Part shown: piece by piece, positions 53,914-63,149 of the stretch
How positions within the stretch are numbered: the first letter of the stretch is position 1
Layout: every line of letters begins with the position of its first letter
DNA from: Peribacillus huizhouensis
Lineage (GTDB): Bacteria; Bacillota; Bacilli; Bacillales; DSM-1321
DNA length: 64,000 nt
Reading direction: 5' to 3'
NCBI RefSeq assembly: GCF_014138605.1
Contig: NZ_JACJHX010000009.1
Span: 62,001 to 126,000 of the forward strand
Notes under the pieces: generated by a model
The model's input: only the letters and a program-made list of their open reading frames with translations
Database searches by the model: none
What the model was told of the DNA's origin: nothing
Program-made: the position numbers and the translations under genes

Positions 53914-55065
53914 TTATTCTTCTGTTCTAGGTTGCTTAGGTGGACGTTTCCCCCAGTATTGATAATAATCAGTTCGAATAAATCCATTGAACAGCTTGCG
54001 TTTTTTCGTTGCTTGCTTTCCATAATAAGTTTCAAATTCAGGATGCGAAGTAATCATATAGATAGACCATGTATCAAGCTTTTTAAACGCTTGACCCATT
54101 CCTCTATAAATGTCTTCAACCTGCTCTTTTTCACCTAGTCGTTCTCCATATGGGGGATTCCCGACTATTACCCCATATTCTTTACGAGTAGTTAGGTCAC
54201 TTACCTGCATCTGCTTAAAAGTAATGAGATCACCAAAACCAGCTTCAAAGCTATTCGCTTTTGCAATTTCAATCATCCGGTGATCAATATCATAGCCTTC
54301 AATATCAAGTGGTTGATCATATTTTGCAAGATCCTCTGCTTCCACTCTTGCTGCATCCCACACTTTTTGATCAAACCAATCCCAAGTTTCTGAAACAAAG
54401 TCGCGATTGAAGCCTGGGGCAATATTTTGACCGATTAATGCCGCCTCAATTGGTATCGTCCCTGAACCACAAAACGGATCAATAAACGGCTTATCAGGAT
54501 ACCAATTGGTCAGCATCACTAGTGCCGCAGCAAGTGTTTCTTTCAAAGGCGCTTCACCTTGATCTGTCCGATACCCTCGACGATGAAGGCCCGGTCCGCT
54601 CGTATCTAAACTAAGAGTTACAATATCTTTCAAGATTGATACTTCAATTTTAAATAGCGCACCATTCTCCTCAAACCATGATGTTTTTTTATAATACTTC
54701 TTCATTCGATCGACAATTGCTTTTTTTACAATCGCTTGACAATCCGATACGCTAAACAGAGTAGATTTAACAGATTTTCCACTCACAGGAAATTCTGCAT
54801 TCTCCGGGAGATAATCTTCCCAATTCAACGCTTTCGTTTTTTCAAATAATTGGTCAAATGTAGTCGCCTTGAATTCACCGATTTTAATTTTAATTCGATC
54901 GGCACTTCGAAGCCATAAATTAGATCTAGCAATGGCAGAAGCATCGCCTTTATACATGATTTTTCCATTCTCTACTTCACACTCATAACCGAGTGCGCGC
55001 ACTTCTTTTGCAACAACAGCTTCAAGCCCCATTGCCGAAGTGGCAATAATATCAAATTGTTTCAA
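53914..55065 (-). CDS. ypsC: THUMP-domain rRNA methyltransferase YpsC (RlmL/RlmK-like)
   Basis: Probable 23S rRNA guanine N2-methyltransferase of 383 residues. An N-terminal ferredoxin-like plus THUMP region binds RNA (residues 1-155). The SAM domain has FIDPFCGSGTIPIEAAL and the catalytic NPPYGERLG. It corresponds to the RlmL half of E. coli RlmKL. The start is a TTG with AAAGG close by and GGTG at 6 nt, so translation may be weak. The position before rnpB and gpsB matches B. subtilis. Confidence 0.92.
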   Translation of the reverse strand: MKQFDIIATSAMGLEAVVAKEVRALGYECEVENGKIMYKGDASAIARSNLWLRSADRIKIKIGEFKATTFDQLFEKTKALNWEDYLPENAEFPVSGKSVKSTLFSVSDCQAIVKKAIVDRMKKYYKKTSWFEENGALFKIEVSILKDIVTLSLDTSGPGLHRRGYRTDQGEAPLKETLAAALVMLTNWYPDKPFIDPFCGSGTIPIEAALIGQNIAPGFNRDFVSETWDWFDQKVWDAARVEAEDLAKYDQPLDIEGYDIDHRMIEIAKANSFEAGFGDLITFKQMQVSDLTTRKEYGVIVGNPPYGERLGEKEQVEDIYRGMGQAFKKLDTWSIYMITSHPEFETYYGKQATKKRKLFNGFIRTDYYQYWGKRPPKQPRTEE

Positions 55066-55244
55066 CCTTTACACCAGCTTCCCTATTAACAACTCAAGAA
55101 CCCATCTTCCTATTAAAGATTTGTTCTTGTGATATTATATCTTATTAGTTTTCGTACAATCTTGGTATTTCTCACACGTTTTTCAACCATATCACATAAA
55201 TAGTCTTGGTCATTATGATTATCGTGTTTATTACAGTAGCCCCA

Positions 55245-55400
55245 TTACGATGCATATGTAAATGTCAGATCAGACTTCGGTCCGATATCAGTCAGCAAAC
55301 GATATAAATAACTTAGGTTTTGAAAGTCATCAATAGATAGTGTAATGCCTAATTGATTCATTGTCACTAATTTACGCATCATTTCTTTAGTGTCTCAGTC
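55245..55400 (-). pseudogene. Relic of an EAL-domain (c-di-GMP phosphodiesterase) gene
   Basis: The minus strand reads MMRKLVTMNQLGITLSIDDF followed by QNLSYLYRLLTDIGPKSDL and a stop. LGITLSIDDF is the conserved strand of EAL domains (LGI-x-L-x-IDDFGTGYSS), and the expected GTGYSS is deleted. A frameshift precedes it: TETL in another frame joins at AAGAAATG. The rest of the gene is absent. The 5' end of family A fragment A11 lies about 80 bp away. Confidence 0.65.
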
Positions 55401-55478
55401 TCTTAAGCATTGTCATGATCGCTCTTACAGTTCTACCAACTGGCTACCTACACTGTCGTTGTGGAATTGATTAATAAA

Positions 55479-55500
55479 GTGAAACTTCAATCAGCAAAAA
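55479..55500 (+). repeat. Family A repeat, 5'-end fragment (A11)
   Basis: AATAAAGTGAAACTTCAATC followed by AGCAAAAA; only the first 20-odd bases of the element remain. The rest of 55501-55650 shows no gene. Confidence 0.6.
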
Positions 55501-55652
55501 AGGTATGTTACCACTTTTATCAATTATCTTACAAAGTATACAAAATCCTTCAAAAGGTTATATATTTGACTTCACAAAGACCGAATTACCCTTACCATTA
55601 CGTTTCATTTTAAATGTTTACACCATACCAATAGTAATTGACAAATCTATAT

Positions 55653-55699
55653 ACAAAACAAAACTCCCCTTATTTGAATAAGGAGAGTTTTGTTTTGTA
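55653..55699 (-). terminator. Terminator of rnpB
   Basis: ACAAAACAAAACTCCCCTTA pairs with TAAGGAGAGTTTTGTTTTGT; a long perfect stem directly after the RNA 3' end. Confidence 0.85.
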
Positions 55700-56104
55700 T
55701 AATGACGTTCTGTAAGCCATGTTTTGTACCGTAGTACTGCAAGCGATTTTTCATCTCGTACTTAGGTGGTAATCATCTATCTACAGAGGCAATAGCCTCT
55801 GTCCTTCTCCTCGTTCATTTCCAAGGAAGAAAGCGCCCCTACCATTAATTTGGGTTTCTCGCTCGTGGGGTTTACCGCGTTCCACCCTTTTCATTTCTGA
55901 AAAGGCTACGTCACTGTGGCACTTTTATAGGTATTCATGCCATATCCTAATGGACTTAGGCACTTTCCCGGCCGTCAGCAGAATGAATTCTGCTGCCGTG
56001 GCTTATTTTTTCGCCAGGCACGAACACTACAAACATCTCAGTCTGTGCGAGCATGGACTTTCCTCTACAGTTAAGCAACTGCAGCAATTACCCAAACGTC
56101 ATTA
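55700..56104 (-). ncRNA. rnpB: RNase P RNA, type B
   Basis: Catalytic RNA that matures tRNA 5' ends. The minus strand shows the conserved segments in order: GAGGAAAGTCCATGCTCGCAC, CACAGTGACG, GTGGAACGCGGTAAACCCC, CGAGCGAGAAACCCAAAT, TAGATAGATGATTACCACC, GAGTACGAGAT and ACAAAACATGGCTTACAGAAC. The ends AATGACGTT and GAACGTCATT form P1. It is the Bacillus (type B) architecture, placed between ypsC and gpsB as in B. subtilis. The exact ends are estimated from P1. Confidence 0.96.
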
Positions 56105-56264
56105 CACAAGAAATCATTCTACATTGTTTTTCACTATAAAGCAAGAAGTAATTATTATTATTTTTGGATAGCAATACAAAATTGAAGTATTATGTTGATT
56201 TTCTGTTGTTAGTTAAGCAATTTTCAGCACTCTGCAACGATATGAGATCCGTAAATCAAACACA

Positions 56265-56576
56265 TCAGTCATATAGTTTGCTGCCAAATACATGCTTTTC
56301 CAAGTTCGATAACCTTTTAAGAATATCGAAGTTCGTCGTTCCAGGCAATGGCCCAGTATTCGTTTGGCTTTGGCGCTTAACTTGCTCTTCAGAATGTTTG
56401 CGCAGTTTTAGATTTTCTTGTTTTAAATCTTCAATTTCCTGATAGAATGCTTCATAATCCTTAATAACAATATCTAAGAACTGGTCCACATCTTCAGGTT
56501 TGTATCCACGCATTGCAGTTTTGAAATCTTTTTCCAATATGTCTTTTCCAGTCAATTTTATCTTGTCAGATAGCAT
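56265..56576 (-). CDS. gpsB: Cell division regulator GpsB
   Basis: DivIVA-like coiled-coil protein of 103 residues that moves PBP1 between division site and side wall. The N-terminal membrane-binding lobe is [20 protein letters not shown] plus [16 protein letters not shown] coiled coil follows ([19 protein letters not shown]). The C-terminal trimerisation helix [26 protein letters not shown] ending is nearly identical to B. subtilis. The ATG at 56576 has GAGGTGAG; the longer frame upstream is not used. Confidence 0.97.
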   Translation of the reverse strand: MLSDKIKLTGKDILEKDFKTAMRGYKPEDVDQFLDIVIKDYEAFYQEIEDLKQENLKLRKHSEEQVKRQSQTNTGPLPGTTNFDILKRLSNLEKHVFGSKLYD

Positions 56577-56658
56577 AAGACTCACCTCTACACTTTCTCC
56601 ATACATCGACTTTTCATTTATTTTTTCAAAAAAACCTTGATTTGTCAATGAATCTTTA

Positions 56659-57204
56659 TTAATCAGACCACTGTTCTTCTTGTGCAGCCGCTTCGAGATC
56701 ATCAAATGTTAGAGGAAAGATCAAATAATCATGTTCTAGCCTATACTTCTTCGCTTCAGCCATAGCAAATTTAGGCGAACCCTCTTTTTCTTCATCATAA
56801 ATAATCATCATACCATCACTTTTATGAATCATAAACATATTTTTCATTTTCAATTGACTCGGGCTTTCGTATGGGCTTTTGTAAATAGATTCTACTAAAT
56901 CAGCTTTAGCTATAATTGATTGATAAAACTCACGATTTTCATCATTCCATGACTCTTCTTGGTTTAAGTATGGCGTAATCACCGCAAGCTTTACATCATA
57001 TTCTTTTTTACATTCAAAAACGACTTCCGCAGCCCAGAGTTCTGTCCCTAGTTGCCCAGAAATTATGATCCATTCTAACCCATCTTCTATGAATGATGTT
57101 AATCTTTGTTTAAGAACCTTCTTAATATATTTTATACCTGGGTGATCCTTTTTGAAAATACCATATTCATAGGCCTTATAGCCTGTTATGTATAGAACTT
57201 TCAT
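56659..57204 (-). CDS. ypsA: YpsA, SLOG-superfamily protein (DUF1273)
   Basis: A 181-residue Rossmann-like protein of the SLOG superfamily, thought to bind a nucleotide or ADP-ribose-like ligand. The N-terminus [15 protein letters not shown] and [15 protein letters not shown] (the family glycine/glutamate motif) are present, with [19 protein letters not shown] later. In B. subtilis YpsA overproduction affects cell division and it is linked to gpsB. AGAG precedes the ATG. It is immediately upstream of gpsB on the same strand. Confidence 0.9.
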   Translation of the reverse strand: MKVLYITGYKAYEYGIFKKDHPGIKYIKKVLKQRLTSFIEDGLEWIIISGQLGTELWAAEVVFECKKEYDVKLAVITPYLNQEESWNDENREFYQSIIAKADLVESIYKSPYESPSQLKMKNMFMIHKSDGMMIIYDEEKEGSPKFAMAEAKKYRLEHDYLIFPLTFDDLEAAAQEEQWSD

Positions 57205-57294
57205 CTTATTCTCTCCATCATTGATACTATTATTTAGTATAACATCTTTCCTACTCTAAACTCTTATTCTTGTTATAAAAATCAATTAAAAAGA

Positions 57295-57320
57295 AACAAG
57301 GGCATGTATTAGCCCTTGTT
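57295..57320 (-). terminator. Terminator of the cotD-type gene
   Basis: AACAAGGGC pairs with GCCCTTGTT; the minus strand continues TCTTTTTAATTG. Confidence 0.75.
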
Positions 57321-57327
57321 CTATCTG

Positions 57328-57864
57328 TTAATAACCGAATGGTCTTGGTCTTGGTCCACAGCACGGATTATATGCCGGCATTGGTGGCGGCCCAGTGCAA
57401 ACTAAGTGTTGGTTAAAGCATTCGTTGACTACTGAATTAGTATGTGGAAAATAGTGTTGATGCTGGAATACATGCTGATTAACCGTTGTGTTATGAGACG
57501 GGTGAATATGAGGTACAATCGTCTTCATAACATTAGCATTGACCGTATTTGTCGTTGGTGATACTTGAGATGGTGCAACACTTGTCGGCATTACTGGACT
57601 TACGCCATATCCAGGTGCTGGATACCCCGGCCCCATCTGTGCGCCTCCAACATAAGGATAAGGTGTTGGTGCTGGACCTACTGCAGCACCCATAACTGCA
57701 GGAGCGTAACCTGGACCTGTTTGTGCACCCATAACTGCAGGTGAGTAACCTGGACCTGTTTGTGCACCCATTACTTTATGACCATAACCATGTTTCGCAC
57801 CTAACACAGTTTTATGATAGTCAACGTTTTTATGATAGTCGACATTTTTCTTTGTAAATTCCAT
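57328..57864 (-). CDS. cotD: Spore coat protein, CotD family, with N-terminal tandem repeats
   Basis: A 178-residue coat protein, much longer than B. subtilis CotD (75). The CotD core is at 114-142 (KTIVPHIHPSHN, HVFQHQHYFPHT), with Cys and Pro clusters at the C-terminus (CCGPRPRPFGY). The N-terminus has a 6-residue duplication NVDYHK (7-18) and three 13-residue units beginning VMGAQTGPGY (31-69), then more Gly/Pro/Tyr-rich sequence. The repeats look expanded at the DNA level (39-bp units). It is expected to be made in the mother cell; a CATAGTCTG -10-like element lies upstream. The position next to ypsA fits cotD. Confidence 0.88.
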   Translation of the reverse strand: MEFTKKNVDYHKNVDYHKTVLGAKHGYGHKVMGAQTGPGYSPAVMGAQTGPGYAPAVMGAAVGPAPTPYPYVGGAQMGPGYPAPGYGVSPVMPTSVAPSQVSPTTNTVNANVMKTIVPHIHPSHNTTVNQHVFQHQHYFPHTNSVVNECFNQHLVCTGPPPMPAYNPCCGPRPRPFGY

Positions 57865-57953
57865 CGCATTTTGTCCCCTTTCATCAAAGTATCGCTTTCA
57901 ATTACAGACTATGACAAAGGGGGAGTTCATGTACTAGTCAAAAACCTAATTTA

Positions 57954-58049
57954 TCATAAAAAGGTATAGAATGTATCCCCAAAAGCAGAAAACAAAAATG
58001 CAGTTAAACATAAGACAACGAAAAACAAAACTAAAATTGCTTTGTACAT
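57954..58049 (-). CDS. Possible 31-residue membrane peptide
   Basis: MYKAILVLFFVVLCLTAFLF followed by SAFGDTFYTFL is one hydrophobic helix. GAGG lies 11 nt before the ATG, a long spacing; an ATG eight codons upstream lacks a site. No terminator is seen directly after. Tentative; no family recognised. Confidence 0.4.
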   Translation of the reverse strand: MYKAILVLFFVVLCLTAFLFSAFGDTFYTFL

Positions 58050-58175
58050 CTCCCGTACGACCTCATTTATCATATTTTAGGACATTTCATCCGCATTCAA
58101 TATTACACGCTTTCACGGGCTGTCACAATCATTTCTTATCATGTAAAAATAGGAATTTTTTATCATTTTTCCATA

Positions 58176-59462
58176 TTAAAGGATATGCATATCAACCTTT
58201 AATTTCCTTTGCAGTCGTAATAGACGTTTTGTCAACTCATTTTCTTTCAATGAATCATTATATTTAGATATACCGGAAAGTATAGTCAGCGCTTCTTCCG
58301 TATATTTCTTTGCCTGTTCATAATCCTTGAATTGGTGTTCTAGCAGTTTTGCACATTCAATACCCGCTTCAACTTTTAACATGCCATTCCCCTTTTCAAA
58401 AACCTCTTTCCAGATAGAATATGCTTCAATAAAGTGTTTATTTTTCTTTTTTGCAAAGCCTAGTGCCTTTTTGGCAAGGAGGACTTCATCTGCTGATCCT
58501 TCTTTGACCACACGTTCGTACGTTTTATATGCCTCCTCTTTTGTGCCAAGATCATGTAGCCAGCGTGCGACTTCAAGTGACTCATCCCCATATCCATCTA
58601 CTTGGAGAATTTGCCGAGAAAGATGAATATACAAGGTAATTAATGAAAGGACATCCCATTCATTATGCTTGAGGACACCAAATAATACTTCTGGATCCTG
58701 CCGCTCGACAAAATCAAAATAAATCATCGGTGCTAAGTAGCCTGGTATATCATTTTCTCGCTTAAATCCGAGAATTTCAGTTTCAACAATCGATAGTTTC
58801 ACTCTTTCTAATTTATTTTTCCAGAGTCTTCGGGAGGCATGATATAAGTCAAAATGCCCGAATTCTGGTAAGTTCGGTACATGTTGTTGGATAAGTTTAT
58901 GTCTTGTTTTTAATTGAGGCCAATCAAATGATTTGCCATTATAGGTAACAAGCGTTTCATAGTTCACTTTTTCTAAGAAACTCTGATATAACGGGACCTC
59001 AGCCCCAGGCTGGGGCAAAATATGCTGTCTGACAACAACTTCATCTTTTTCAAAGCTTGCATAACCGAGGATAAAAATGGTATTCCCAACTCCTCCGCCA
59101 AGACCGGTTGTTTCTGTATCAAAGAAAAACAAATCCTGTGTACCAATTCCTGCAGCAGTTAATGGGTGATTTAATCCGCTTTTCTGCCACACATCCATAA
59201 CAGTTTGCAATTCTGCAAACGAATAATCACCATGTTTCATCTCGATGGGATAACGTACTTCCCTAATCCAACAATAGGAGTCATCAAACCTATATGGTTG
59301 TGTATCGAATTGCTGCCATTTTTCTGCAAATGGAAGTTCTCGATGGCCATCAACTTTTTCATGAAGCTCCTTTTTTATGATTTCTACTACACTTTCCTTT
59401 TTCTCTGAATCAGGCAAATCCATATGTGTTTTCATGCGATTTAATTTATTCTTCAATGACAA
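58176..59462 (-). CDS. mrfB: Exonuclease MrfB (YprB), DnaQ-like
   Basis: Metal-dependent exonuclease that acts with MrfA to repair mitomycin C damage in B. subtilis, independently of UvrABC. The 428-residue protein has DEDD-type motifs: Exo I in FFDTETTGLGGGVGN, YNGKSFDWPQLKTRH, and HNEWDVLSLITL. The last 120 residues are helical TPR-like repeats (KEEAYKTYERVVKEGSADE). I set the start at the TTG 59462, eight bases after GAGGTG, giving MSLKNKLNRMK. The mrfA gene begins upstream on the same strand and ends 24 bp away. Confidence 0.93.
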   Translation of the reverse strand: MSLKNKLNRMKTHMDLPDSEKKESVVEIIKKELHEKVDGHRELPFAEKWQQFDTQPYRFDDSYCWIREVRYPIEMKHGDYSFAELQTVMDVWQKSGLNHPLTAAGIGTQDLFFFDTETTGLGGGVGNTIFILGYASFEKDEVVVRQHILPQPGAEVPLYQSFLEKVNYETLVTYNGKSFDWPQLKTRHKLIQQHVPNLPEFGHFDLYHASRRLWKNKLERVKLSIVETEILGFKRENDIPGYLAPMIYFDFVERQDPEVLFGVLKHNEWDVLSLITLYIHLSRQILQVDGYGDESLEVARWLHDLGTKEEAYKTYERVVKEGSADEVLLAKKALGFAKKKNKHFIEAYSIWKEVFEKGNGMLKVEAGIECAKLLEHQFKDYEQAKKYTEEALTILSGISKYNDSLKENELTKRLLRLQRKLKVDMHIL

Positions 59463-59486
59463 TTCAAGCACCTCTATTTACAACGT

Positions 59487-61751
59487 TTAGCGGAATATTT
59501 TTAACACATTCACAGCATCTATTTTGGCAGTCGTTGAAGCTGTGTCTGTTCCGATACAAGAAGGGCAGCCATTTTCACAAAGGCAGCGTTCAATCATTTC
59601 TTGCGTTTCTTTTAGAATATTCTCAGCATTTTGGTAAACTTTTTCACTTAATCCGACACCACCTGGATATTTATCATAGATAAAAATGGTCGGTTTTTCA
59701 TTATGGGCTGCTTTCACTTGAGGATATACGTGAATATCATTCGGGTCGCACATGACGAATAGTGGTACCATGTAATTTAATGCATGTGATGCTCCAATCA
59801 GGCCTTGCTCCATTCGATTTTCATCCCAGTCAAATGCATTATGATTTATTGATAGCATCGCACCGTTTGTGTGCAGTTCAGATTCTGGCAGCGTAATCGG
59901 CCCTGAGCCAATGTTTTCATGCGTTTCAAATTTAATTTTTTTAAAAATAGTTGCCATCGCCCTGACTGATACATCACCAAAGGTCGCTTCTGTTTGTGCA
60001 AACACTTTTTGTTTATCTATTTCCAATACAGAAAGCTGTACAGCGAGATTAGCATCTGTATAATAATCAACATTTACTTCGCGTACATATGCCTTCTTTT
60101 CCTCCCAATCAAGCCTCTCCACTTGATATTGGGTGCCTTGGTGCAAATAAATCGCTTCATCATGAAGCAATGTCATAGCACTAAACGTATCCATTTCACC
60201 AATAACTTGATGATTAGGCGATTCTGTTTGATCAATGATGACAACATTTTCCTGTGAAGCCGATCGTAAACTAATATTGTGTGCCGGAAAAGCATCATTC
60301 ATCCAATACCATTTATCGCCGTTTTGATGAAGTACTCTCTCCTCGGTTAAAAATTCTAACACATCCATAATCTCAGTTTGACCAAATAAGTCTCCCTTTT
60401 TAAATGGTAGCTCATACGCGGCACATTTCAAATGATCGACTAGAATGACGAGATTATCAGGATTAATGCGTGCCGTTTCGGGATTTCTCGTGAAAAAGTA
60501 CTCGGGATGTAAAACGATATACTGATCAAGGGCATTTGAACTACCTACCATAATAATTAGCGCTTCACCATGCCGTCTCCCTGCTCTTCCCGCTTGCTGC
60601 CAAGCACTTGCAATCGAACCAGGATATCCCGTCATTATACAAACTTGTAATTGTCCAATATCCACTCCCAGTTCTAGTGCATTCGTGCTAACCACTCCGT
60701 AAATAGAACCGTCTCGTAACCCTTTTTCAATCTCTCGGCGCTGCTTTGGTAGATATCCGCCACGATAGCCTCGAATCGATTTTGGTCCTAGCTGTTTTGC
60801 CACTAGCTCCTGTAAATAAGTTAATAAAATCTCCACTCGGACGCGGCTTTTTGCAAACACAATTGTTTGAATTTTGTTAGCTAGGAACTCAAGAGCAAGC
60901 TTTCTTGCTTCAAGTACTGCACTTCTTCTAATATTTAGTGGTTTATTCACAATCGGAGGATTATAAAAAACAAAATGCTTCCTTCCGCTTGGAGCGCCAT
61001 TATTATCAACGAGCACCATTTCTTTTTCTGTTAATTCCTCAGCAAGTTCAAGAGGGTTGGCAATCGTTGCTGATGTGCAAATAAACAAAGGGTCACTGCC
61101 ATAAAATGCACAGATTCGCTTTAACCTTCGAATCACATTTGCCATATGACTACCAAAAACTCCACGGTATATATGCAATTCATCAATGATGATATATTTT
61201 AAATTTTCAAACAAAGAAACCCACTTTGTATGATGAGGCAATATTCCAGAATGGAGCATATCAGGATTCGTAATAACAATATGCCCTGCTTGCCTAATTT
61301 TTTGTCGGATGTTTGAAGGTGTATCTCCATCATACGTATAACTATTAATGGAAGCATCCATTTCGTCAATCATTTCATGTAATTCACTCTTTTGATCGTA
61401 ACTAAGTGCTTTCGTTGGAAATATATACAAAGCTCGTGTTTTTTCATTTTCAAGAATAGATTGCAATACTGGAAGATTGTAACAAAGTGTTTTTCCAGAA
61501 GCTGTGGGAGTAACAGCAACTAAACTTCGACCTTCAGCTGCTGTATCAAAAGCTGTTGATTGATGTGTATACAGTTCACTAATTCCACGTCTTTTTAACG
61601 CAGCCTGAAGCTTCTCATGCATACGAGCTGGAAAAGGTGCTGTTTTTGCTAATTTCTCCTCAATTGTATGCCAGTGAGCAATATTAAATTTATATTCTTC
61701 GCTGCTTTTTAATTCAGCCATGATTTCTTGTAAATTCTTTCTCAGTCTCAT
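59487..61751 (-). CDS. mrfA: Helicase MrfA (YprA) with DUF1998 zinc domain
   Basis: Superfamily 2 helicase of 754 residues. Motif I is TPTASGKTLCYNLP, motif II IIIDELHIYRG, motif III CTSATIANP, motif VI QQAGRAGRRH. The C-terminal DUF1998 region ends with the four-cysteine cluster RCLCENGCPSCIG. In B. subtilis MrfA and MrfB act together in mitomycin C repair. GAGGTGG precedes the ATG at 61751. The unit mrfA-mrfB is followed by cotD in the reverse direction of chromosome numbering. Confidence 0.95.
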   Translation of the reverse strand: MRLRKNLQEIMAELKSSEEYKFNIAHWHTIEEKLAKTAPFPARMHEKLQAALKRRGISELYTHQSTAFDTAAEGRSLVAVTPTASGKTLCYNLPVLQSILENEKTRALYIFPTKALSYDQKSELHEMIDEMDASINSYTYDGDTPSNIRQKIRQAGHIVITNPDMLHSGILPHHTKWVSLFENLKYIIIDELHIYRGVFGSHMANVIRRLKRICAFYGSDPLFICTSATIANPLELAEELTEKEMVLVDNNGAPSGRKHFVFYNPPIVNKPLNIRRSAVLEARKLALEFLANKIQTIVFAKSRVRVEILLTYLQELVAKQLGPKSIRGYRGGYLPKQRREIEKGLRDGSIYGVVSTNALELGVDIGQLQVCIMTGYPGSIASAWQQAGRAGRRHGEALIIMVGSSNALDQYIVLHPEYFFTRNPETARINPDNLVILVDHLKCAAYELPFKKGDLFGQTEIMDVLEFLTEERVLHQNGDKWYWMNDAFPAHNISLRSASQENVVIIDQTESPNHQVIGEMDTFSAMTLLHDEAIYLHQGTQYQVERLDWEEKKAYVREVNVDYYTDANLAVQLSVLEIDKQKVFAQTEATFGDVSVRAMATIFKKIKFETHENIGSGPITLPESELHTNGAMLSINHNAFDWDENRMEQGLIGASHALNYMVPLFVMCDPNDIHVYPQVKAAHNEKPTIFIYDKYPGGVGLSEKVYQNAENILKETQEMIERCLCENGCPSCIGTDTASTTAKIDAVNVLKIFR

Positions 61752-61802
61752 AAAACCACCTCATCTCTTTATATTACCGAATAAGCGTTCTATACAAAAG
61801 GA

Positions 61803-61833
61803 AAATCTCATTCCCTTTAAATGGAATGAGATT
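61803..61833. repeat. Perfect inverted repeat upstream of mrfA
   Basis: AATCTCATTCC pairs with GGAATGAGATT around CTTTAAAT. It lies 50 bp upstream of the mrfA start and may end transcription from either side or mark an operator. Confidence 0.5.
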
Positions 61834-61857
61834 CCCGACTCCTTTATCCTCTATTAA

Positions 61858-62040
61858 CTGGTAGTCCCCTTACCTCAAGGCTTAGATGAATCGAAGAAGC
61901 GTAAGTGGACGAACTGTCCCTATATGCCCTGTTGGTGAGATAAAGTGAAACTTGCCTTTGTGGTTTTCAAAAGGTATGTGCACCCACAGGATGTGAGTCA
62001 CACAGACGAAAGACTATAGGGTGCGGCGCACTTAGTCTGT
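61858..62040 (-). repeat. Family A repeat, truncated (A12)
   Basis: Minus orientation: CCTTACCTCAAGGCTTAGAT, GGTGAGATAAAGTGAAACTTG, CTTTGTGGTTTTCAAAAGG, CACCCACAGGATGTGAGTCAC, ACGAAAGACTATAGGGTGCG, GCACTTAGTCTG. The half with stems 1 and 2 is missing; unrelated sequence follows at about 62045. Confidence 0.75.
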
Positions 62041-62052
62041 GTATTCTCTAAC

Positions 62053-62163
62053 TATCATTGGAAATGATGATCAATTCAATCAACTGATTGATTGGGCAAT
62101 TATTCCAATTGGACAATTGCTTACGATCGTCATCCTTTTTTCTTTCTTGTTTAGTTTATCTTA
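62053..62163 (+). pseudogene. Possible 3' remnant of a small membrane protein gene
   Basis: An open frame without a start reads NDDQFNQLIDWAIIPIGQLL then TIVILFSFLFSLS and a stop, a charged stretch followed by one membrane helix. Its upstream end runs directly into repeat A12. No Shine-Dalgarno or start codon is available. It may be a gene tail cut by the repeat; family not recognised. Confidence 0.35.
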
Positions 62164-62292
62164 AATAATCAAACACCATTTTTGTCACATAATTAGACAG
62201 AAATACATAGGCTAATACAAAACAGATTCTTTACAAAAGGCTGTTTTCACATACTTTGTTGCTTTTCAATCATTTTTACACTAATAACCCGG

Positions 62293-62420
62293 GTTGATTT
62301 CCGTTGCAGGTACTCGCTTTCCGCGGGCGGTCTCAGAAGCCTCCTCAGTGCTTTACACTTGCGGGGTCTCCCTCAACACGCTTTTCCCGCAGGAGTCTCG
62401 CACCTGTAACGAAGATCAAC
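62293..62420. repeat. Family B-type repeat (B3)
   Basis: GTTGATTTCCGTTGCAGGT at the left matches the inverse of ACCTGTAACGAAGATCAAC at the right. Interior: CTCGCTTTCCGCGGGCGGTC, AGCCTCCTCAGTGC, TGCGGGGTCTCCC, TTTTCCCGCAGGAGTCTCGC. The interior resembles B2, the ends differ. The rest of 62421-62590 shows no gene other than the hsp20 leader. Confidence 0.8.
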
Positions 62421-62600
62421 ATCTGTTCGAATTGGTTTCTTGCTAAAAACAACAATCTTTACGAAAAGAGCCTTACAAAAAAATAATGATGAAGCAAGCT
62501 TATGGTTGGCTACGATGAATCATTTTTATAAACGTTACTTTCCTCCAATTAAGAACAGTGATTGGTTGTTCCATGAATGAATTCGAAAGGAGTATGAACC

Positions 62601-63062
62601 ATGTCTGACTCTGAAAAAAGGAAAAAACCATTTCGTCATGAAGGTGTTTACGATTTCTTCAATAAAATGGATCGTCTTTTTGCTGACAAACCAGCAAAAG
62701 GAATGCTCCAATCAATGAATGAATTTTTCGGCTCTGTTTCTTCTGGAAGCTTTCCAGTTGATGTATCAGAGACGGAAAGTGATTATTTCATTAGTGCTTC
62801 CTTGCCAGGAATCCGTAGAAAAAATATTGATATAGAAATCCTCCCTCAAGCTGTCACAATCCGGATTCTCAGAGACAAACAGCAAACTGTTGCAAACAAA
62901 GATTTTTATTCAACACGAAAAAAGAAATCAACCTCTCTTACAAGAACCATTAGTTTGTCCAAACCTATCGATGAACAAAAAGTAACAGCTCACCACCGTG
63001 ATGGAATCCTCCGACTGACCATTCCAAAAATCAAAGGGAAAACAATTATTGTCGATGATTAA
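62601..63062 (+). CDS. Small heat shock protein, Hsp20/alpha-crystallin family
   Basis: ATP-independent holdase-type chaperone of 153 residues. The N-terminal arm is short (FRHEGVYDFFNKMDRLF). The alpha-crystallin domain spans about 48-145 (FPVDVSETESDYFISASLPG, ISLSKPIDEQKVTAHHRDG, ILRLTIPK). The last motif is the usual G-I-L-R-L-T-I-P. AAAGGAG precedes the ATG. Some Bacillus homologues (CotM, CotP) are coat-associated; this one next to yppG could be so, but no evidence shows it. Hairpin C8 follows. Confidence 0.9.
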   Translation: MSDSEKRKKPFRHEGVYDFFNKMDRLFADKPAKGMLQSMNEFFGSVSSGSFPVDVSETESDYFISASLPGIRRKNIDIEILPQAVTIRILRDKQQTVANKDFYSTRKKKSTSLTRTISLSKPIDEQKVTAHHRDGILRLTIPKIKGKTIIVDD

Positions 63063-63096
63063 ATCATGTCATATTCTTTTTAATTAATCATATTAA

Positions 63097-63144
63097 AAGG
63101 TCAGATTTTACCGTCCTGTCGTTATTCGGTAGAATCTGACCCTT
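63097..63144. repeat. Family C hairpin (C8), shortest form
   Basis: AAGGTCAGATTTTACCG pairs with CGGTAGAATCTGACCCTT around TCCTGTCGTTATT. It sits between the convergent hsp20 and yppG genes, 6 bp after the yppG stop, and probably terminates both. Confidence 0.85.
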
Positions 63145-63149
63145 ATTAT

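Noticed and set aside
56577-56705. Upstream extension of gpsB
   Set aside because: It overlaps ypsA, and the ATG at 56576 with GAGGTGAG gives the exact GpsB N-terminus.
57971-58267. 98-codon plus-strand frame between cotD and mrfB
   Set aside because: No ribosome site, overlaps the mrfB end, Lys/His/Phe-rich composition of random A/T-rich DNA.
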